From Bradyrhizobium sp. sBnM-33 (GTDB lineage: Bacteria > Pseudomonadota > Alphaproteobacteria > Rhizobiales > Xanthobacteraceae), in NCBI RefSeq assembly GCF_032917945.1, contig NZ_CP136624.1:5270001-5334000 (forward strand): 64,000 bases of DNA, in the 5' to 3' direction. The first letter of the stretch is position 1, and each line of letters starts with the position of its first letter. A model generated the notes under the pieces. It was not told the DNA's origin, ran no database searches, and was given only the letters and a program-made list of their open reading frames with translations. The position numbers and the translations under genes were made by a program. Below are positions 28,179 to 39,312 of the stretch, piece after piece.

Positions 28179-29036
28179 ATGCGCAGCATCGCGCAGCCCG
28201 GGCCGCCCGCGCCCGAGCGCATCCAATGGGTCGAGGCACGGGGACGGGCGTTTTCGTTCACGCTGCAGGCGGACCTGCCGCTGCTCGAGGCTGCGCGCCG
28301 CGGCTTTGCCGAAGCCGGATTTTCCGGCGGCGTGTTGAGCATGCGGGGAGGGGCACTCGGGCCGTTTGCCTATGTGATGCCGGCGCTGTCGAAGACCGGC
28401 GCCAATGCCGCGTTCTACAGCGATACGTTTCGGCCCGCCGGCATCACGCGGCTGAAGCTCGGCGCGATGACGCTCGGCGATCGCGACGGCGCGCCGTTCT
28501 TCCATTGCCACGGTCTGTGGACCGAGACAGACGGACATCTGCATGGCGGCCACATTCTTCCCGAGGAGAGCGTCGTCGCCGAATCGTTCGCGGTGGAAGC
28601 GTTTGGCATCGATGGTGCGATGTTCACGGCCGAGCCCGATCCCGAGACCAATTTCAAATTGTTCGGGCCGGTCGCGTGCGCGAGCACGGAATCCGAGACC
28701 ACCAGCCGCGCCTTCGCCTTGCGGCTGCGGCCGAACCAGGATTTTGCCGCGGCGCTGGAGACCTTCTGCCGGCAGCACGGAATCCTGCGCGCGCGGATTC
28801 ACGGCGGCGTCGGCTCCACCATCGGCGCGCATTTCATCGACGGCCGAACCGTGGTGCCGTTTGCGACCGAGCTTGCGATCAAGGCCGGCGCGATCGCGCC
28901 TGGCGCCGACGGCATACTACAGGCTGAGCTCGATGTCGCGCTGGTCGATTATCTCGGCGGCATCGCCGAGGGACGGCTGATGCGCGGCGACAATCCCGTG
29001 CTGATGACGATGGAGCTGGTGCTCGAGGTGGTGTGA
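28179..29036 (+). CDS. Tandem PPC-domain (DUF296) protein
   Basis: A 285-residue protein with two PPC/DUF296 domains. The first (about 15-165) has FSGGVLSMRGGALGPFAYVM and the hallmark HCHGLWTETDGHLHGGHILP; the second (about 175-285) runs from SRAFALRLRPNQDFAAALET through GGVGSTIGAHFIDGR to the end. PPC domains bind DNA in plant AHL proteins, but bacterial members are trimeric proteins of unknown role, and the His cluster suggests metal binding. The second copy lacks the HxHG cluster. The start at 28179 follows the synthetase stop by 4 bases; ATG 28146 is an alternative inside the repeat. Confidence 0.82.
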   Translation: MRSIAQPGPPAPERIQWVEARGRAFSFTLQADLPLLEAARRGFAEAGFSGGVLSMRGGALGPFAYVMPALSKTGANAAFYSDTFRPAGITRLKLGAMTLGDRDGAPFFHCHGLWTETDGHLHGGHILPEESVVAESFAVEAFGIDGAMFTAEPDPETNFKLFGPVACASTESETTSRAFALRLRPNQDFAAALETFCRQHGILRARIHGGVGSTIGAHFIDGRTVVPFATELAIKAGAIAPGADGILQAELDVALVDYLGGIAEGRLMRGDNPVLMTMELVLEVV

Positions 29037-29059
29037 CGACGATTCCCATGACGCGCTGT

Positions 29060-29145
29060 CATGCCCCGCGAAGGCGGGGCATCCAGTACGCTGCGGCCCA
29101 TCGCTCAATCGCTGCGCTCTCTGGAATACTGGGTCACCCGCCTTC
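29060..29145. repeat. Intergenic palindromic repeat, 'ccccgcgaaagcgggg' family, copy 2
   Basis: catgccccgcgaaggcggggcatccagta, an internal tctctggaatactgggtcac, and the right side cacccgccttccgcc. Related to 6530-6628 and 50842-50960. It abuts another repeat piece at 29141-29180. Confidence 0.8.
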
Positions 29146-29180
29146 CGCCTTCGTTCTTTGAGCTACGGCGGACAAGTCGC
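29141..29180. repeat. Forty-base repeat shared with 31601-31640
   Basis: ccttccgccttcgttctttg then agctacggcggacaagtcgc. The same string with a few changes (gcttccgcctacgcacgttg, agcttcggcggacaagtcgc) occurs at 31601-31640. Confidence 0.7.
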
Positions 29181-29195
29181 GGTTGACGACGGTCT

Positions 29196-29287
29196 GTAGG
29201 GTGGGCAAAGGCACGCAGTGCCGTGCCCACCATCTCTCCAGTAGCATCATTGCGAATGGTGGTCACGCTGCGCTTTGCCCACCCTAC
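29196..29287. repeat. Repeat with 'gtagggtgggcaaag / ctttgcccaccctac' inverted ends
   Basis: The ends gtagggtgggcaaag and ctttgcccaccctac are inverted complements. Inside is ggcacgcagtgccgtgccca. A related copy, in opposite orientation and carrying a foreign module, is at 54893-55012. This copy ends 9 bases before the porin stop codon. Confidence 0.8.
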
Positions 29288-29296
29288 GCAGCCACT

Positions 29297-29953
29297 TCAC
29301 CTGAAGTGATAGTTCACGCCAACCTTGATGGTGTGGAAGTCGAGCGTGCCGGAATCCAGCGGCAAGCCGCCCAGATTATAGGTCTCGCCGCCGAGGCTGG
29401 TGTACATGTATTCGGCCTTGGCCGACCAGCTTGGTGTGAACAGGTATTCGAGGCCGCCACCGACGGTGTATCCCGAGTGGGTCTGGCTATCCGAAAACGT
29501 CGTGCCGAGCGCTGAAATCGAGGCCTTGTGGTTGGCCCACGCATAACCGCCCTTGGCGTAGATCAAGGCCGCATCCATCGCGAAGCCGGCGCGGCCGGTC
29601 ACGCTGCCGAATGAGTTGATCTTGCTTTCCGTCGTGAGCAGGATGCCGCCGATGTCTTCGGTGATGCTGTCCTTGATGCTGGCGCCGGCGGCGTCCACTT
29701 CGACACCGAATACGAACTGGCTGCCGGGAAGCTGCCAGTTGTAGCCGATCGTACCACCGCCGAAACCGCCGCTGGCATCGCTATCGCTGCCGCCCCAGCC
29801 AAAACCGCCCATCGCGCCGATGTAGAAACCGGACCAGTTGTACGCCGGAGACACCACCGCCGGTGCCTTGGCGTAGGGCCGCGCCGGCATGTCGGCGGCC
29901 GAGGCCGCGGTCGCGACCGAAAGAGCCGCGCCAGCTAGAAGTAGTCGTTTCAT
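29297..29953 (-). CDS. Outer membrane beta-barrel protein, Omp25/31 type
   Basis: A 218-residue exported beta-barrel. Signal peptide about 1-20 (MKRLLLAGAALSVATAASAA), then DMPARPYAKAPAVVSPAYNW and the family motif NWSGFYIGAMGGFGWGG. Alternating hydrophobic strands end with VGVNYHFR, the aromatic C-terminal region of barrel proteins. ATG 29953 is preceded by AGGGGACAA. Two paralogues lie at 35838 and 36719. The family includes abundant surface proteins of Rhizobiales. Confidence 0.92.
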   Translation of the reverse strand: MKRLLLAGAALSVATAASAADMPARPYAKAPAVVSPAYNWSGFYIGAMGGFGWGGSDSDASGGFGGGTIGYNWQLPGSQFVFGVEVDAAGASIKDSITEDIGGILLTTESKINSFGSVTGRAGFAMDAALIYAKGGYAWANHKASISALGTTFSDSQTHSGYTVGGGLEYLFTPSWSAKAEYMYTSLGGETYNLGGLPLDSGTLDFHTIKVGVNYHFR

Positions 29954-30368
29954 TTTTTGTCCCCTGAAGTTGAACACTCGTATAACCCCCTGCAGGCCGC
30001 CATAGCGGACCGATTGCACCGGCATGGTGACGTATCGTTTTCGGAAAGCGGGCGCGAACGCGCCCCCAAAGAGCCGTCTGCAAGCGACGTTCGCGCGGAT
30101 GTGAGAACGTCGCTCGCAGGTTAACCATACGTCATGTATGCCGGCAAAAATTGGACCGAAGCGCGTCCGCGCATTGGCGCGGGCAGGTTGCTATTTCGAC
30201 AGCAGTGCGGCGACGTGTAGCGTGAGATGCGTTCGCGAGCTGCGCGATAGGCGGCTGCATTCGCTCGATGTTTGTCCAGTTGCCTATCGCAATGAAGGCT
30301 AGAACTACGTGAACTCGTAACCCCGGCGAAGGCGGGCAGGACGCGCTACCATCGGGCACAGCTTTGCT
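29954..30368. other. Intergenic region upstream of a porin
   Basis: 415 bases between the porin start and a small hypothetical gene. It must contain the porin promoter, but I cannot fix -35/-10 boxes with confidence. No gene or strong palindrome is evident. Confidence 0.35.
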
Positions 30369-30707
30369 TCACCGCCGCTTGCGGACGTGAACGTTGATGT
30401 CGAGATCGATATTGCTGACGCAGGTCTGCGTCGTGCGGTGCGAGCGGCCTTCGTGCCAACGGCCCCCGCGCGTATGGGCATTGCTGACATTCGCCAGCTT
30501 CAGGCAGCGCCATTGCGGTAGCGGGCCTGAGCTTTCGCCGGCAAATTGCCAGGCGAGCACGACCTCTTCGCCGCTTTTGTTGGTACCAATGATGTGCGGG
30601 CACAGTTCGCGGGCGCGGCCGTCATAGGCGCAGACGACCTGCTGCTCGCGGAGAATGGCGTCGCGGAAAAGGGTGTAGGCGGGGCTCGGCATCGGGCGGG
30701 GTGCCAT
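30369..30707 (-). CDS. Conserved hypothetical, WYL-like resemblance
   Basis: A 112-residue protein. The stretch FRDAILREQQVVCAYDGRAR with LCPHIIGTNKSGEEVVLAWQ and QWRCLKLANVSNA has the layout of a WYL-type domain (ligand or nucleotide sensor), but without a DNA-binding domain. The C-terminus is polar with many Arg/His residues. It is divergent from the ATPase gene at 30773 with 65 bases between. I recognise the resemblance only; no function is claimed. Confidence 0.6.
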   Translation of the reverse strand: MAPRPMPSPAYTLFRDAILREQQVVCAYDGRARELCPHIIGTNKSGEEVVLAWQFAGESSGPLPQWRCLKLANVSNAHTRGGRWHEGRSHRTTQTCVSNIDLDINVHVRKRR

Positions 30708-30772
30708 CTAGGATTGTACGACATTGTCTGTATAACCCTTACGAATGACTTTGTTCCGCGGGGCTGCGAGCC

Positions 30773-31543
30773 ATGGCTTACAAACGCAATCGTGCGATCA
30801 ATCTGCCGGCGCCGTACCTCAAGCGCATCTGGCTCGAGCCGGCGCGGATCACCAACCGAGAGGCCTATCCGTTCTGCCTGCCGCTGCTGCGCGATGAGTT
30901 CGAGCTGAGCTTCAATAAGGCGATTACGATCATCGTCGGCGAGAACGGGACGGGGAAGTCCACGCTGCTGGAAGGCATTGCCGTGCTCGCCGGCTATGAT
31001 GAAGCCGGCGGCGGCAAGGGGTACATGCCGGTCGATCATTCGAAGGCCTTGGAGAAGATGGGCGGAATGTTGTCGACCGCCCTTCGCGCAAGCTGGCTGC
31101 CGAAGATCACCAACGGATGGTTCTTTCGTGCCGAGAGTTTCTTTTCAGTCGCCCGCTATCTCGATGAAGCGGCCATCGGAACGCCCGGCCCGCCGCCCCC
31201 TGATTTCCTCTCGCATTCCCACGGCGAAGGTTTTCTGCGCTTCTTCGAGGAGCGTTGCCAACGCCAAGGCATCTTCATCTTCGACGAGCCGGAATCGGCG
31301 TTGTCGCCATCGCGGCAGATCGAGTTTTTGAAACTGATGCGGCGGATGGACCAGATCGGCCATTGCCAGATCATCATGGCCACGCATTCGCCTGTCCTGA
31401 TGGCCTATCCCAACGCGACGCTGCTGCGGCTGACAAAGTACGGCCTGGAGCCGGTGACGGTGCGCGAGACCGACCACTACAAAGTGCTGCGCGAGTTTTG
31501 CGACGATCCGGACGGGTTCGTGCAGGCGGCGATCGAGGAGTGA
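30773..31543 (+). CDS. ABC-type/SMC-like AAA ATPase (COG3910-like)
   Basis: A 256-residue stand-alone ATPase. Walker A is VGENGTGKSTLLEGI, the signature-like segment is FLSHSHGEGFLRFFEER, Walker B is GIFIFDEPESALSPS, and the switch region is IIMATHSPVLMAYPN. No membrane partner is adjacent. Such proteins (AAA_21/AAA_23 type) occur as free predicted ATPases and in defence systems. The only near neighbour is the small divergent WYL-like gene, so a solitary role is as likely as a defence one. Confidence 0.85.
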   Translation: MAYKRNRAINLPAPYLKRIWLEPARITNREAYPFCLPLLRDEFELSFNKAITIIVGENGTGKSTLLEGIAVLAGYDEAGGGKGYMPVDHSKALEKMGGMLSTALRASWLPKITNGWFFRAESFFSVARYLDEAAIGTPGPPPPDFLSHSHGEGFLRFFEERCQRQGIFIFDEPESALSPSRQIEFLKLMRRMDQIGHCQIIMATHSPVLMAYPNATLLRLTKYGLEPVTVRETDHYKVLREFCDDPDGFVQAAIEE

Positions 31544-31600
31544 GGGGCTTGTAGGGTTGGTGGCGACGCGGAACCCTCCCTTGTGCATCGTGCGGGTACC

Positions 31601-31640
31601 GCTTCCGCCTACGCACGTTGAGCTTCGGCGGACAAGTCGC
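31601..31640. repeat. Forty-base repeat shared with 29141-29180
   Basis: gcttccgcctacgcacgttg then agcttcggcggacaagtcgc. Located between the ATPase and the PRC-barrel gene. Confidence 0.7.
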
Positions 31641-31760
31641 TCCACCCTTCCTGTAGCGTTTCTGGCAGTCATTGCAGACTTTGTCGCAGGTCGGATCACC
31701 CAAGCCGGACCGCCGTTGTGCTATAATATCGATCGAACAAGGGAAAGCAGGGAGGATGCC

Positions 31761-32087
31761 ATGCCTCATACCCTGGTGCCCAGTGATCGCGTCGAGCGCG
31801 TGAGCGTCTACGGGCGCGACGGCACGAAGCTCGGCTCGATCGAGCGGCTGATGCTCGACAAGGTGAGCGGAACGGTTGCCTACGCCGTGATCAAGACCGG
31901 AGGGCTGCTCGGCAGCCACCATCATTGTCCAATCCGCTGGGACGCACTCCGATTTGATCCTGCGCGTCAGGCCTACCAGACCGACGTGACACTGGAGGAT
32001 CTGCACAATGGCCCGTGCGAGCTCGATGACGACGCCTTCGACTGGGGCGACCGCTCGCAGCCGCATCCGCATTATTGGACGGTGTAG
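31761..32087 (+). CDS. PRC-barrel domain protein
   Basis: A 108-residue protein with a PRC-barrel: VERVSVYGRDGTKLGSIERL, MLDKVSGTVAYAVIKTGG, and the tail LHNGPCELDDDAFDWGDRSQ. These small barrels occur in photosynthetic reaction centre H subunits, RimM and many stress proteins. GGAGG lies 5 bases upstream of ATG 31761, and a consensus -10 (TATAAT, 31723-31728) is upstream. The His-rich patch GSHHHC is notable but unexplained. Confidence 0.87.
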   Translation: MPHTLVPSDRVERVSVYGRDGTKLGSIERLMLDKVSGTVAYAVIKTGGLLGSHHHCPIRWDALRFDPARQAYQTDVTLEDLHNGPCELDDDAFDWGDRSQPHPHYWTV

Positions 32088-32168
32088 CGGCGCCGGCGGA
32101 GTGACCCACTCGCGGGGAGGAAGAAACGGCGGATTATGCTTGGCTAATCCGCCCTCCGCCTGCGGCCG

Positions 32169-32564
32169 TCAAACGAAGCTGGATCGAAGTAACCACGCTA
32201 CTTGGTCACGACATCCGTCCGGAAAGACGATCGAAAGCGGATGATCGTCCGATTTCGACATCTTGCGAGCGGCGGCATTCAGTATGTCAACATAGATTTT
32301 CGCATTTCGCGGATCGCCAACTAGCGGCACGTCGGCGTGCCTGACAATTACCGGGCCGATAGGCAACCAGGATAGGTCGGCAATACATTCCTCGAGCGCG
32401 TCCCAATTCTCCCCAAAGTAGTCGGGAAAACTAAGCTTTGTAGCGAGGGTAGCCAAAAGTGCCTGTTTGCTCAAAATGCTCGCCGCGATGTTGGCGCACA
32501 CGACTGCATTCTGAGACGTGCCTTCGTCTTCAAATGCGAAGAATATCTGTAAGCCCCTGCTCAA
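32169..32564 (-). CDS. Barstar-like (ribonuclease inhibitor) protein, orphan
   Basis: A 131-residue protein. The segment LSFPDYFGENWDALEECIAD is the barstar signature (family PF01337), with IVRHADVPLVGDP and LSIVFPDGC after it. Barstar inhibits the RNase barnase by covering its active site, but no barnase-like gene is adjacent. The start is TTG 32564, without a strong ribosome site; the base composition is less GC-rich than the flanking uvrA. An orphan immunity function or a remnant of a polymorphic toxin system is an inference. It is only 23 bases beyond the uvrA stop. Confidence 0.78.
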   Translation of the reverse strand: MSRGLQIFFAFEDEGTSQNAVVCANIAASILSKQALLATLATKLSFPDYFGENWDALEECIADLSWLPIGPVIVRHADVPLVGDPRNAKIYVDILNAAARKMSKSDDHPLSIVFPDGCRDQVAWLLRSSFV

Positions 32565-32587
32565 CCGGCCACTCGCTTCAGCTAACC

Positions 32588-35569
<2,982 letters not shown>

Positions 35570-35660
35570 ATCGGCATTTCCAGACGCGTGGGAGACGCGC
35601 CACGTTGGGCGCGCATTGCCGGGCAAGAACCGGGATCAGGCGCCGATTAAAAGAATGCTG

Positions 35661-35675
35661 GAACATAGGAAGAAC
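35661..35675 (-). promoter_or_regulatory. LexA (SOS) box upstream of uvrA
   Basis: GAAC-ataggaa-GAAC on the + strand is GTTC-ttcctat-GTTC on the coding strand. This matches the alphaproteobacterial LexA consensus GTTC-N7-GTTC exactly. It lies 92 bases upstream of the uvrA start. Confidence 0.82.
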
Positions 35676-35779
35676 GGCAGGGAATTTCCAGTGCCGCGCG
35701 CGAATCATCAACGGATTGTTTGAACTGAGATCTTTCTGGCAGCAGCAGTCAGCAGTTGCGCTCGGAACTGCTCAAACAA

Positions 35780-35817
35780 AAAAGCCTCCGCTCCGGTTTG
35801 GCCGGAACGGAGGCTCC
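35780..35817 (-). terminator. Intrinsic terminator downstream of porin 35838
   Basis: On the minus strand the GC-rich stem agcctccgttccgg / ccggagcggaggct is followed by TTTTTTG. It lies 22 bases past the stop of the porin gene at 35838 and separates it from uvrA. Confidence 0.9.
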
Positions 35818-35837
35818 TGCAGCCTTAGCAGAAAGGC

Positions 35838-36494
35838 TTAGAAGTGATAGTTCACGCCGACCTGAACGCTGTTGAGATTGATCGTTCCGACCGGAACGCC
35901 GCCCGGGACAGTGCCGGCGAAGTAGGTCTGGCCTTCGAAGCTGCGATAGAGGTACTCGGCCTTGACCGACCATTTCGGTGCGAACATGACCTCGACACCA
36001 GCACCAACGGTCCAGCCGGAGTGAAATTGGCTGTCCGAGATGCTTACGCCGAGTGCCGTTGCAGTCAGGCGGTTATCAGACCATGCGTAGCCGCCGGTGC
36101 CGTAGATCAGGACCTGATCAAAGGCGTAGCCGACGCGGCCGCGAACGGTGCCCATCGAGCGAATAGTGTAGTCAACCGAAACGAGGCCGGGAATGCCCAG
36201 GGTCGCGCCCACGTCAGCCCAAGCGCCATCGGCTTCAACGCCCAGGACAACGTTGCCGGTCTGCCAATTGTAGCCGACAGTGCCGCCGGCGAAGCCGCCG
36301 CTGAGCGTACCCAAGCCATCGGAGTTTTCCTGCGCGTAACCGCCCATCGCACCGATGTAGAATCCGGTCCAGTTGTTGATCGCGATCGCTGCGGCGGGCG
36401 CCTTGGTGTAGGGCCTGGCAGCAAGATCGGCGGCCATCGCGGGCGCCATCCCAAGCGCGATCAGGCCAGTGGTGGTCAGCAGAATCTTCTTCAC
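35838..36494 (-). CDS. Outer membrane beta-barrel protein, Omp25/31 type
   Basis: A 218-residue porin-like protein. Signal peptide about 1-22 (KKILLTTTGLIALGMAPAMA), then ADLAARPYTKAPAAAIAINN and NWTGFYIGAMGGYAQEN. The last strand ends VGVNYHF. The start is GTG at 36494: GGAAA lies upstream and the signal peptide begins exactly there, while an in-frame ORF extending to 36935 would overlap the next gene. It shares the VNYHF ending with the 29297 porin. Confidence 0.92.
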   Translation of the reverse strand: MKKILLTTTGLIALGMAPAMAADLAARPYTKAPAAAIAINNWTGFYIGAMGGYAQENSDGLGTLSGGFAGGTVGYNWQTGNVVLGVEADGAWADVGATLGIPGLVSVDYTIRSMGTVRGRVGYAFDQVLIYGTGGYAWSDNRLTATALGVSISDSQFHSGWTVGAGVEVMFAPKWSVKAEYLYRSFEGQTYFAGTVPGGVPVGTINLNSVQVGVNYHF

Positions 36495-36663
36495 TTTCTT
36501 TTCCTTTCGCGGCTCCAAGCAACTTTCCTCAGCCGTCAATTCGAGGTTGCTGGGGCATATAGCGCAAAGTTCCCGCAAAATGCTGTCGCCGAAATACCAC
36601 ATTGGGTCCAAAACCGTGGAGAGAACAACCAGCGCGCGTGACAATTGCGTTGGGCTACAACCA

Positions 36664-36695
36664 AACAAAAAGGCCGGCGTGAAGCCGGCCTTTCC
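36664..36695 (-). terminator. Intrinsic terminator downstream of porin 36719
   Basis: aaaaaggccggcgtgaagccggcctttcc: the stem aaggccggc / gccggcctt with a short gtga loop has T-rich flanks on the minus strand. It follows the stop of the next porin (36719) by about 25 bases. Confidence 0.9.
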
Positions 36696-36718
36696 GTAGT
36701 CCCGCGCTGGCGTTGCGA

Positions 36719-37465
36719 TCAGTACTTCGCGACGACCGGGCCACCCCAGCGATAGTTGACGCGAACGGTGACGATATCGACGTCCTGGCTGATCCGGTCG
36801 GTGCCGAAGAAGGCGCCGGTCGTGTCGACGAAGGTGTGGTCGCGGTCCTCCATGAACAGGTGATTGTATTCGACGCCGACCGACCAGTTCGGGGCGAAGC
36901 CGAATTCGATGCCCGCGCCGACCACGGCACCCCAACGGGTGTCGTCGCCGGTGGTGGCAACCAGGAGGCCCGTGGGAACATCAAAGATGCGGTAACGATC
37001 CGCGGTGACGGCCGCACCGCCCTTGACGTAGAACAGAACGTTGTTGGCGGCGTAACCGACCTGGCCCGTGATCAGGCCGAACGCATCGATGCGCGACTCG
37101 TTGCGGAGTGTCGGATCGATCAGGCTCACATTGCTGCCCTGGAAGTCGGCCCAGTTACCCTGGCCTTCAATACCGAACACCCAAGTGCCGGCCTGCCAGC
37201 GATAACCGATCTGACCACCGGCGGTGCCGCCGTCTGCGTCATGGCAACCCTCCGCGATGCTGCCGCCGGCGACCGGCAGGAAGTCCCAGCACTTGCGGCT
37301 CGTACCCCAGCCGCCGTTGGCACCGATGTAGAAGCCGGTCCAGTCATAGACAGCGGCGATCGGGGCTGGCGGCGCCTTGGTGTAAGGACGCGCAGCGAGG
37401 TCGGCCGCCGCCGCGGGTGCGGCGAACGCGATGAGAGCAACTGTAGCTAACAGATACTTCTTCAT
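36719..37465 (-). CDS. Outer membrane beta-barrel protein, Omp25/31 type
   Basis: A 248-residue porin-like protein with the signal peptide MKKYLLATVALIAFAAPAAA and the motif YDWTGFYIGANGGWG. It contains two extra Cys residues (CWDFLPVAGGSIAEGC) that could form a disulfide in an outer loop. The C-terminus VNYRWGGPVVAKY departs from the VNYHF ending of its two paralogues. The two tandem porins sit between uvrA and ssb and each has its own terminator, so they are separate units. Confidence 0.92.
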   Translation of the reverse strand: MKKYLLATVALIAFAAPAAAADLAARPYTKAPPAPIAAVYDWTGFYIGANGGWGTSRKCWDFLPVAGGSIAEGCHDADGGTAGGQIGYRWQAGTWVFGIEGQGNWADFQGSNVSLIDPTLRNESRIDAFGLITGQVGYAANNVLFYVKGGAAVTADRYRIFDVPTGLLVATTGDDTRWGAVVGAGIEFGFAPNWSVGVEYNHLFMEDRDHTFVDTTGAFFGTDRISQDVDIVTVRVNYRWGGPVVAKY

Positions 37466-37638
37466 GATCTATCCCCAATTTTGTCCGCTTCCCGCTAGGC
37501 CTGAAGCGTTGTTGTGACGCGAGCACCCGCGCCGCTGGAGAATTCTATAGCGCGACTCGCGCAGAAATGGCGTGTCCCGGATGCAACAGGCGCCAGCCAA
37601 GTTTATGGAAGGAAGCTTATGATTTATCTGGTATAATT

Positions 37639-37698
37639 GGAACCGAGGCGGGAACTTTCGGGTTCCGTTTCGTCTCTTTCGGTTCCCCCGTGAGTTCC
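37639..37698. repeat. GGAAC / GTTCC inverted array
   Basis: GGAAC at 37639 and 37651 and GTTCC at 37662, 37682 and 37694. The outer pairs have a 12-base period (five bases plus seven) and face each other, giving a roughly symmetric 60-base block. The period is one base longer than a LexA box, so the block is not counted as SOS sites. Confidence 0.5.
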
Positions 37699-37753
37699 CG
37701 GGGGTCGCTCATAGATTGCAACGCCGCAGCAGGGCAGACGGGGGCTGTTTGTG

Positions 37754-37768
37754 GAACAAAGCTGGAAC
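37754..37768 (+). promoter_or_regulatory. LexA (SOS) box upstream of ssb
   Basis: GAAC-aaagctg-GAAC, the reverse complement of GTTC-N7-GTTC. A possible -10 (TATATG, 37786-37791) lies 17 bases from the half-site TGGAAC, so LexA would cover the -35 region. The ssb start is about 200 bases downstream. Confidence 0.72.
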
Positions 37769-37971
37769 GCACACGTGGGCGATGCTATATGTGGATAACC
37801 GGCGACTTGCCGAGGGATCGCCAAGTCAGCGGGGCCTGTCAGTGTATAGGGTCCGGACGTCCGGGAGCGGACGCGGAAACGGACCAGCGACAGGTCAAGA
37901 ACTGAAGACGGCCGGCACGGAAACGGGCCGAACCAGTGATTTTTGCCGGCGATATTGAGTGGAGAGCGGCG

Positions 37972-38460
37972 ATGGCGGGAAGCGTGAACAAGGTGATTCT
38001 GGTCGGCAACCTCGGCAAGGATCCTGAAATCCGGCGGACACAGGATGGGCGGCCGATCGCCAATCTGAGCATCGCGACATCGGAGACCTGGCGCGACAAA
38101 GGCACCGGGGAGCGCAAGGAAAAGACCGAGTGGCACCGCGTGGTGATCTTCAACGAGGGGCTCTGCAAGGTAGCCGAACAATATCTGAAGAAAGGCGCCA
38201 AGGTTTACATCGAGGGCCAGTTGCAGACGCGCAAATGGACCGACCAGAGCGGCGTCGACAAATACTCGACCGAGGTCGTGCTGCAGGGCTTTAACTCGAA
38301 CCTGACCATGCTCGACGGCCGCAGCGGCGGCGGGGGCGGCAGCTTCGGCTCCGATGATTCCGCTGATTTCGGCTCGAGCGGTCCGGCTAGCTCCGCGCCG
38401 CGGCGGGCGGTCGCGGCGGGCAGCCGCAACAGCGATATGGACGACGACATCCCGTTCTGA
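37972..38460 (+). CDS. ssb: Single-stranded DNA-binding protein
   Basis: A 162-residue SSB. The OB-fold occupies about 1-112: [57 protein letters not shown] Gly-rich linker leads to the acidic tip DMDDDIPF, which recruits repair and replication partners. ATG 37972 gives the standard [12 protein letters not shown] start; an in-frame upstream codon at 37936 lacks support. SOS control is suggested by the LexA box. Confidence 0.97.
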   Translation: MAGSVNKVILVGNLGKDPEIRRTQDGRPIANLSIATSETWRDKGTGERKEKTEWHRVVIFNEGLCKVAEQYLKKGAKVYIEGQLQTRKWTDQSGVDKYSTEVVLQGFNSNLTMLDGRSGGGGGSFGSDDSADFGSSGPASSAPRRAVAAGSRNSDMDDDIPF

Positions 38461-38721
38461 GGCGAAGGCCCTCCCTCGGCCGCATATCTTGCCGCAGCAA
38501 CGAAGCCGTGATGGTCGGGATCGAACCAGGCCATGACGGAATCGTGCACCTTCAACCCGTTGGCAATTCTCGAAGCTGGCCGACAGCCGTTGATCCAGGC
38601 GGGCGCACGCTCAACTTGACAGTGTCAAGATATAACTTGACAATGGAAAGATTGATGCGAGCATGGGCCGCGTGACGCGAGGGCTCGTTTTGGCCGAGCC
38701 CGCAATGGCCCGGAGTTTCAG

Positions 38722-39120
38722 ATGTCGCTTGCTCCGTTGCTGGATGCCGCGCCCGCCATACCGGTTCATGCCATGGCAGCGATGGCCGCGTTCGCCCTTG
38801 GCGTCGTACAGTTCGCTGCGCCGAAGGGGACCCTGCCGCACCGGACGGTCGGCTGGATCTGGGTCAGCCTGATGGCCATCGTCGCCGCCAGCTCGTTCTG
38901 GATCCACGAGATCCGCTTGCTCGGCCCCTGGAGCCCGATCCATCTGCTGTCGATCCTGGTTCTGGTGATGTTGCCGGTCGCGGTCATTGCCGCGCGCGGG
39001 CACAATGTGAGCCGTCACCGCAAGACCATGATCGGCATTTTTAGCGGAGGGTTGATCATCGCCGGGCTGTTCACGTTCCTGCCGGGCCGGATCATGCACG
39101 CGGTGGTTTTCGGCCCTTAG
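38722..39120 (+). CDS. DUF2306-type membrane protein
   Basis: A 132-residue protein with four membrane helices: AMAAMAAFALGVVQFAAPKG, WVSLMAIVAASSFWIHEI, LLSILVLVMLPVAVIAARGH and MIGIFSGGLIIAGLFTFLPG. The HxAMAAMAAFxLGxxQ opening and the HRKTMIG loop match the DUF2306 family, whose role is unknown. It lies between ssb and gyrA on the same strand, with no strong terminator in between, yet co-regulation with either is doubtful. Confidence 0.85.
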   Translation: MSLAPLLDAAPAIPVHAMAAMAAFALGVVQFAAPKGTLPHRTVGWIWVSLMAIVAASSFWIHEIRLLGPWSPIHLLSILVLVMLPVAVIAARGHNVSRHRKTMIGIFSGGLIIAGLFTFLPGRIMHAVVFGP

Positions 39121-39312
39121 GCGAAGGCCAAAAACGCCGTCCCGGGCGGGGTCTCTTACGGTCCCCAAACGGCCGCTCGCGGAAGCTGCCGCCGAGCCCG
39201 TAAGTCCATGAAAAAACGAGCGGAAAAACAGCTCCGCCTGACAGCTTCGGGGTGGTTATCGGACCCTCGATGCGCTATATGATTCTTAGCTGAGAACTGA
39301 CTGGATTCCCCT

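Larger units (their letters stand above)
37466..37971. other. Intergenic region between porin and ssb: LexA box, GGAAC/GTTCC array, promoters
   Basis: 506 bases. Contains the divergent porin promoter, an isolated perfect TATAAT (37632-37637), five GGAAC/GTTCC words between 37639 and 37698, and a LexA box at 37754-37768. No gene is supported. The long leader of ssb (over 150 bases after the box) is unusual. Confidence 0.6.

Noticed and set aside
37640..37697. GAAC/GTTC pairs before ssb as LexA boxes
   Set aside because: Spacing is N8, not N7, so they do not meet the consensus; only the site at 37754 does.
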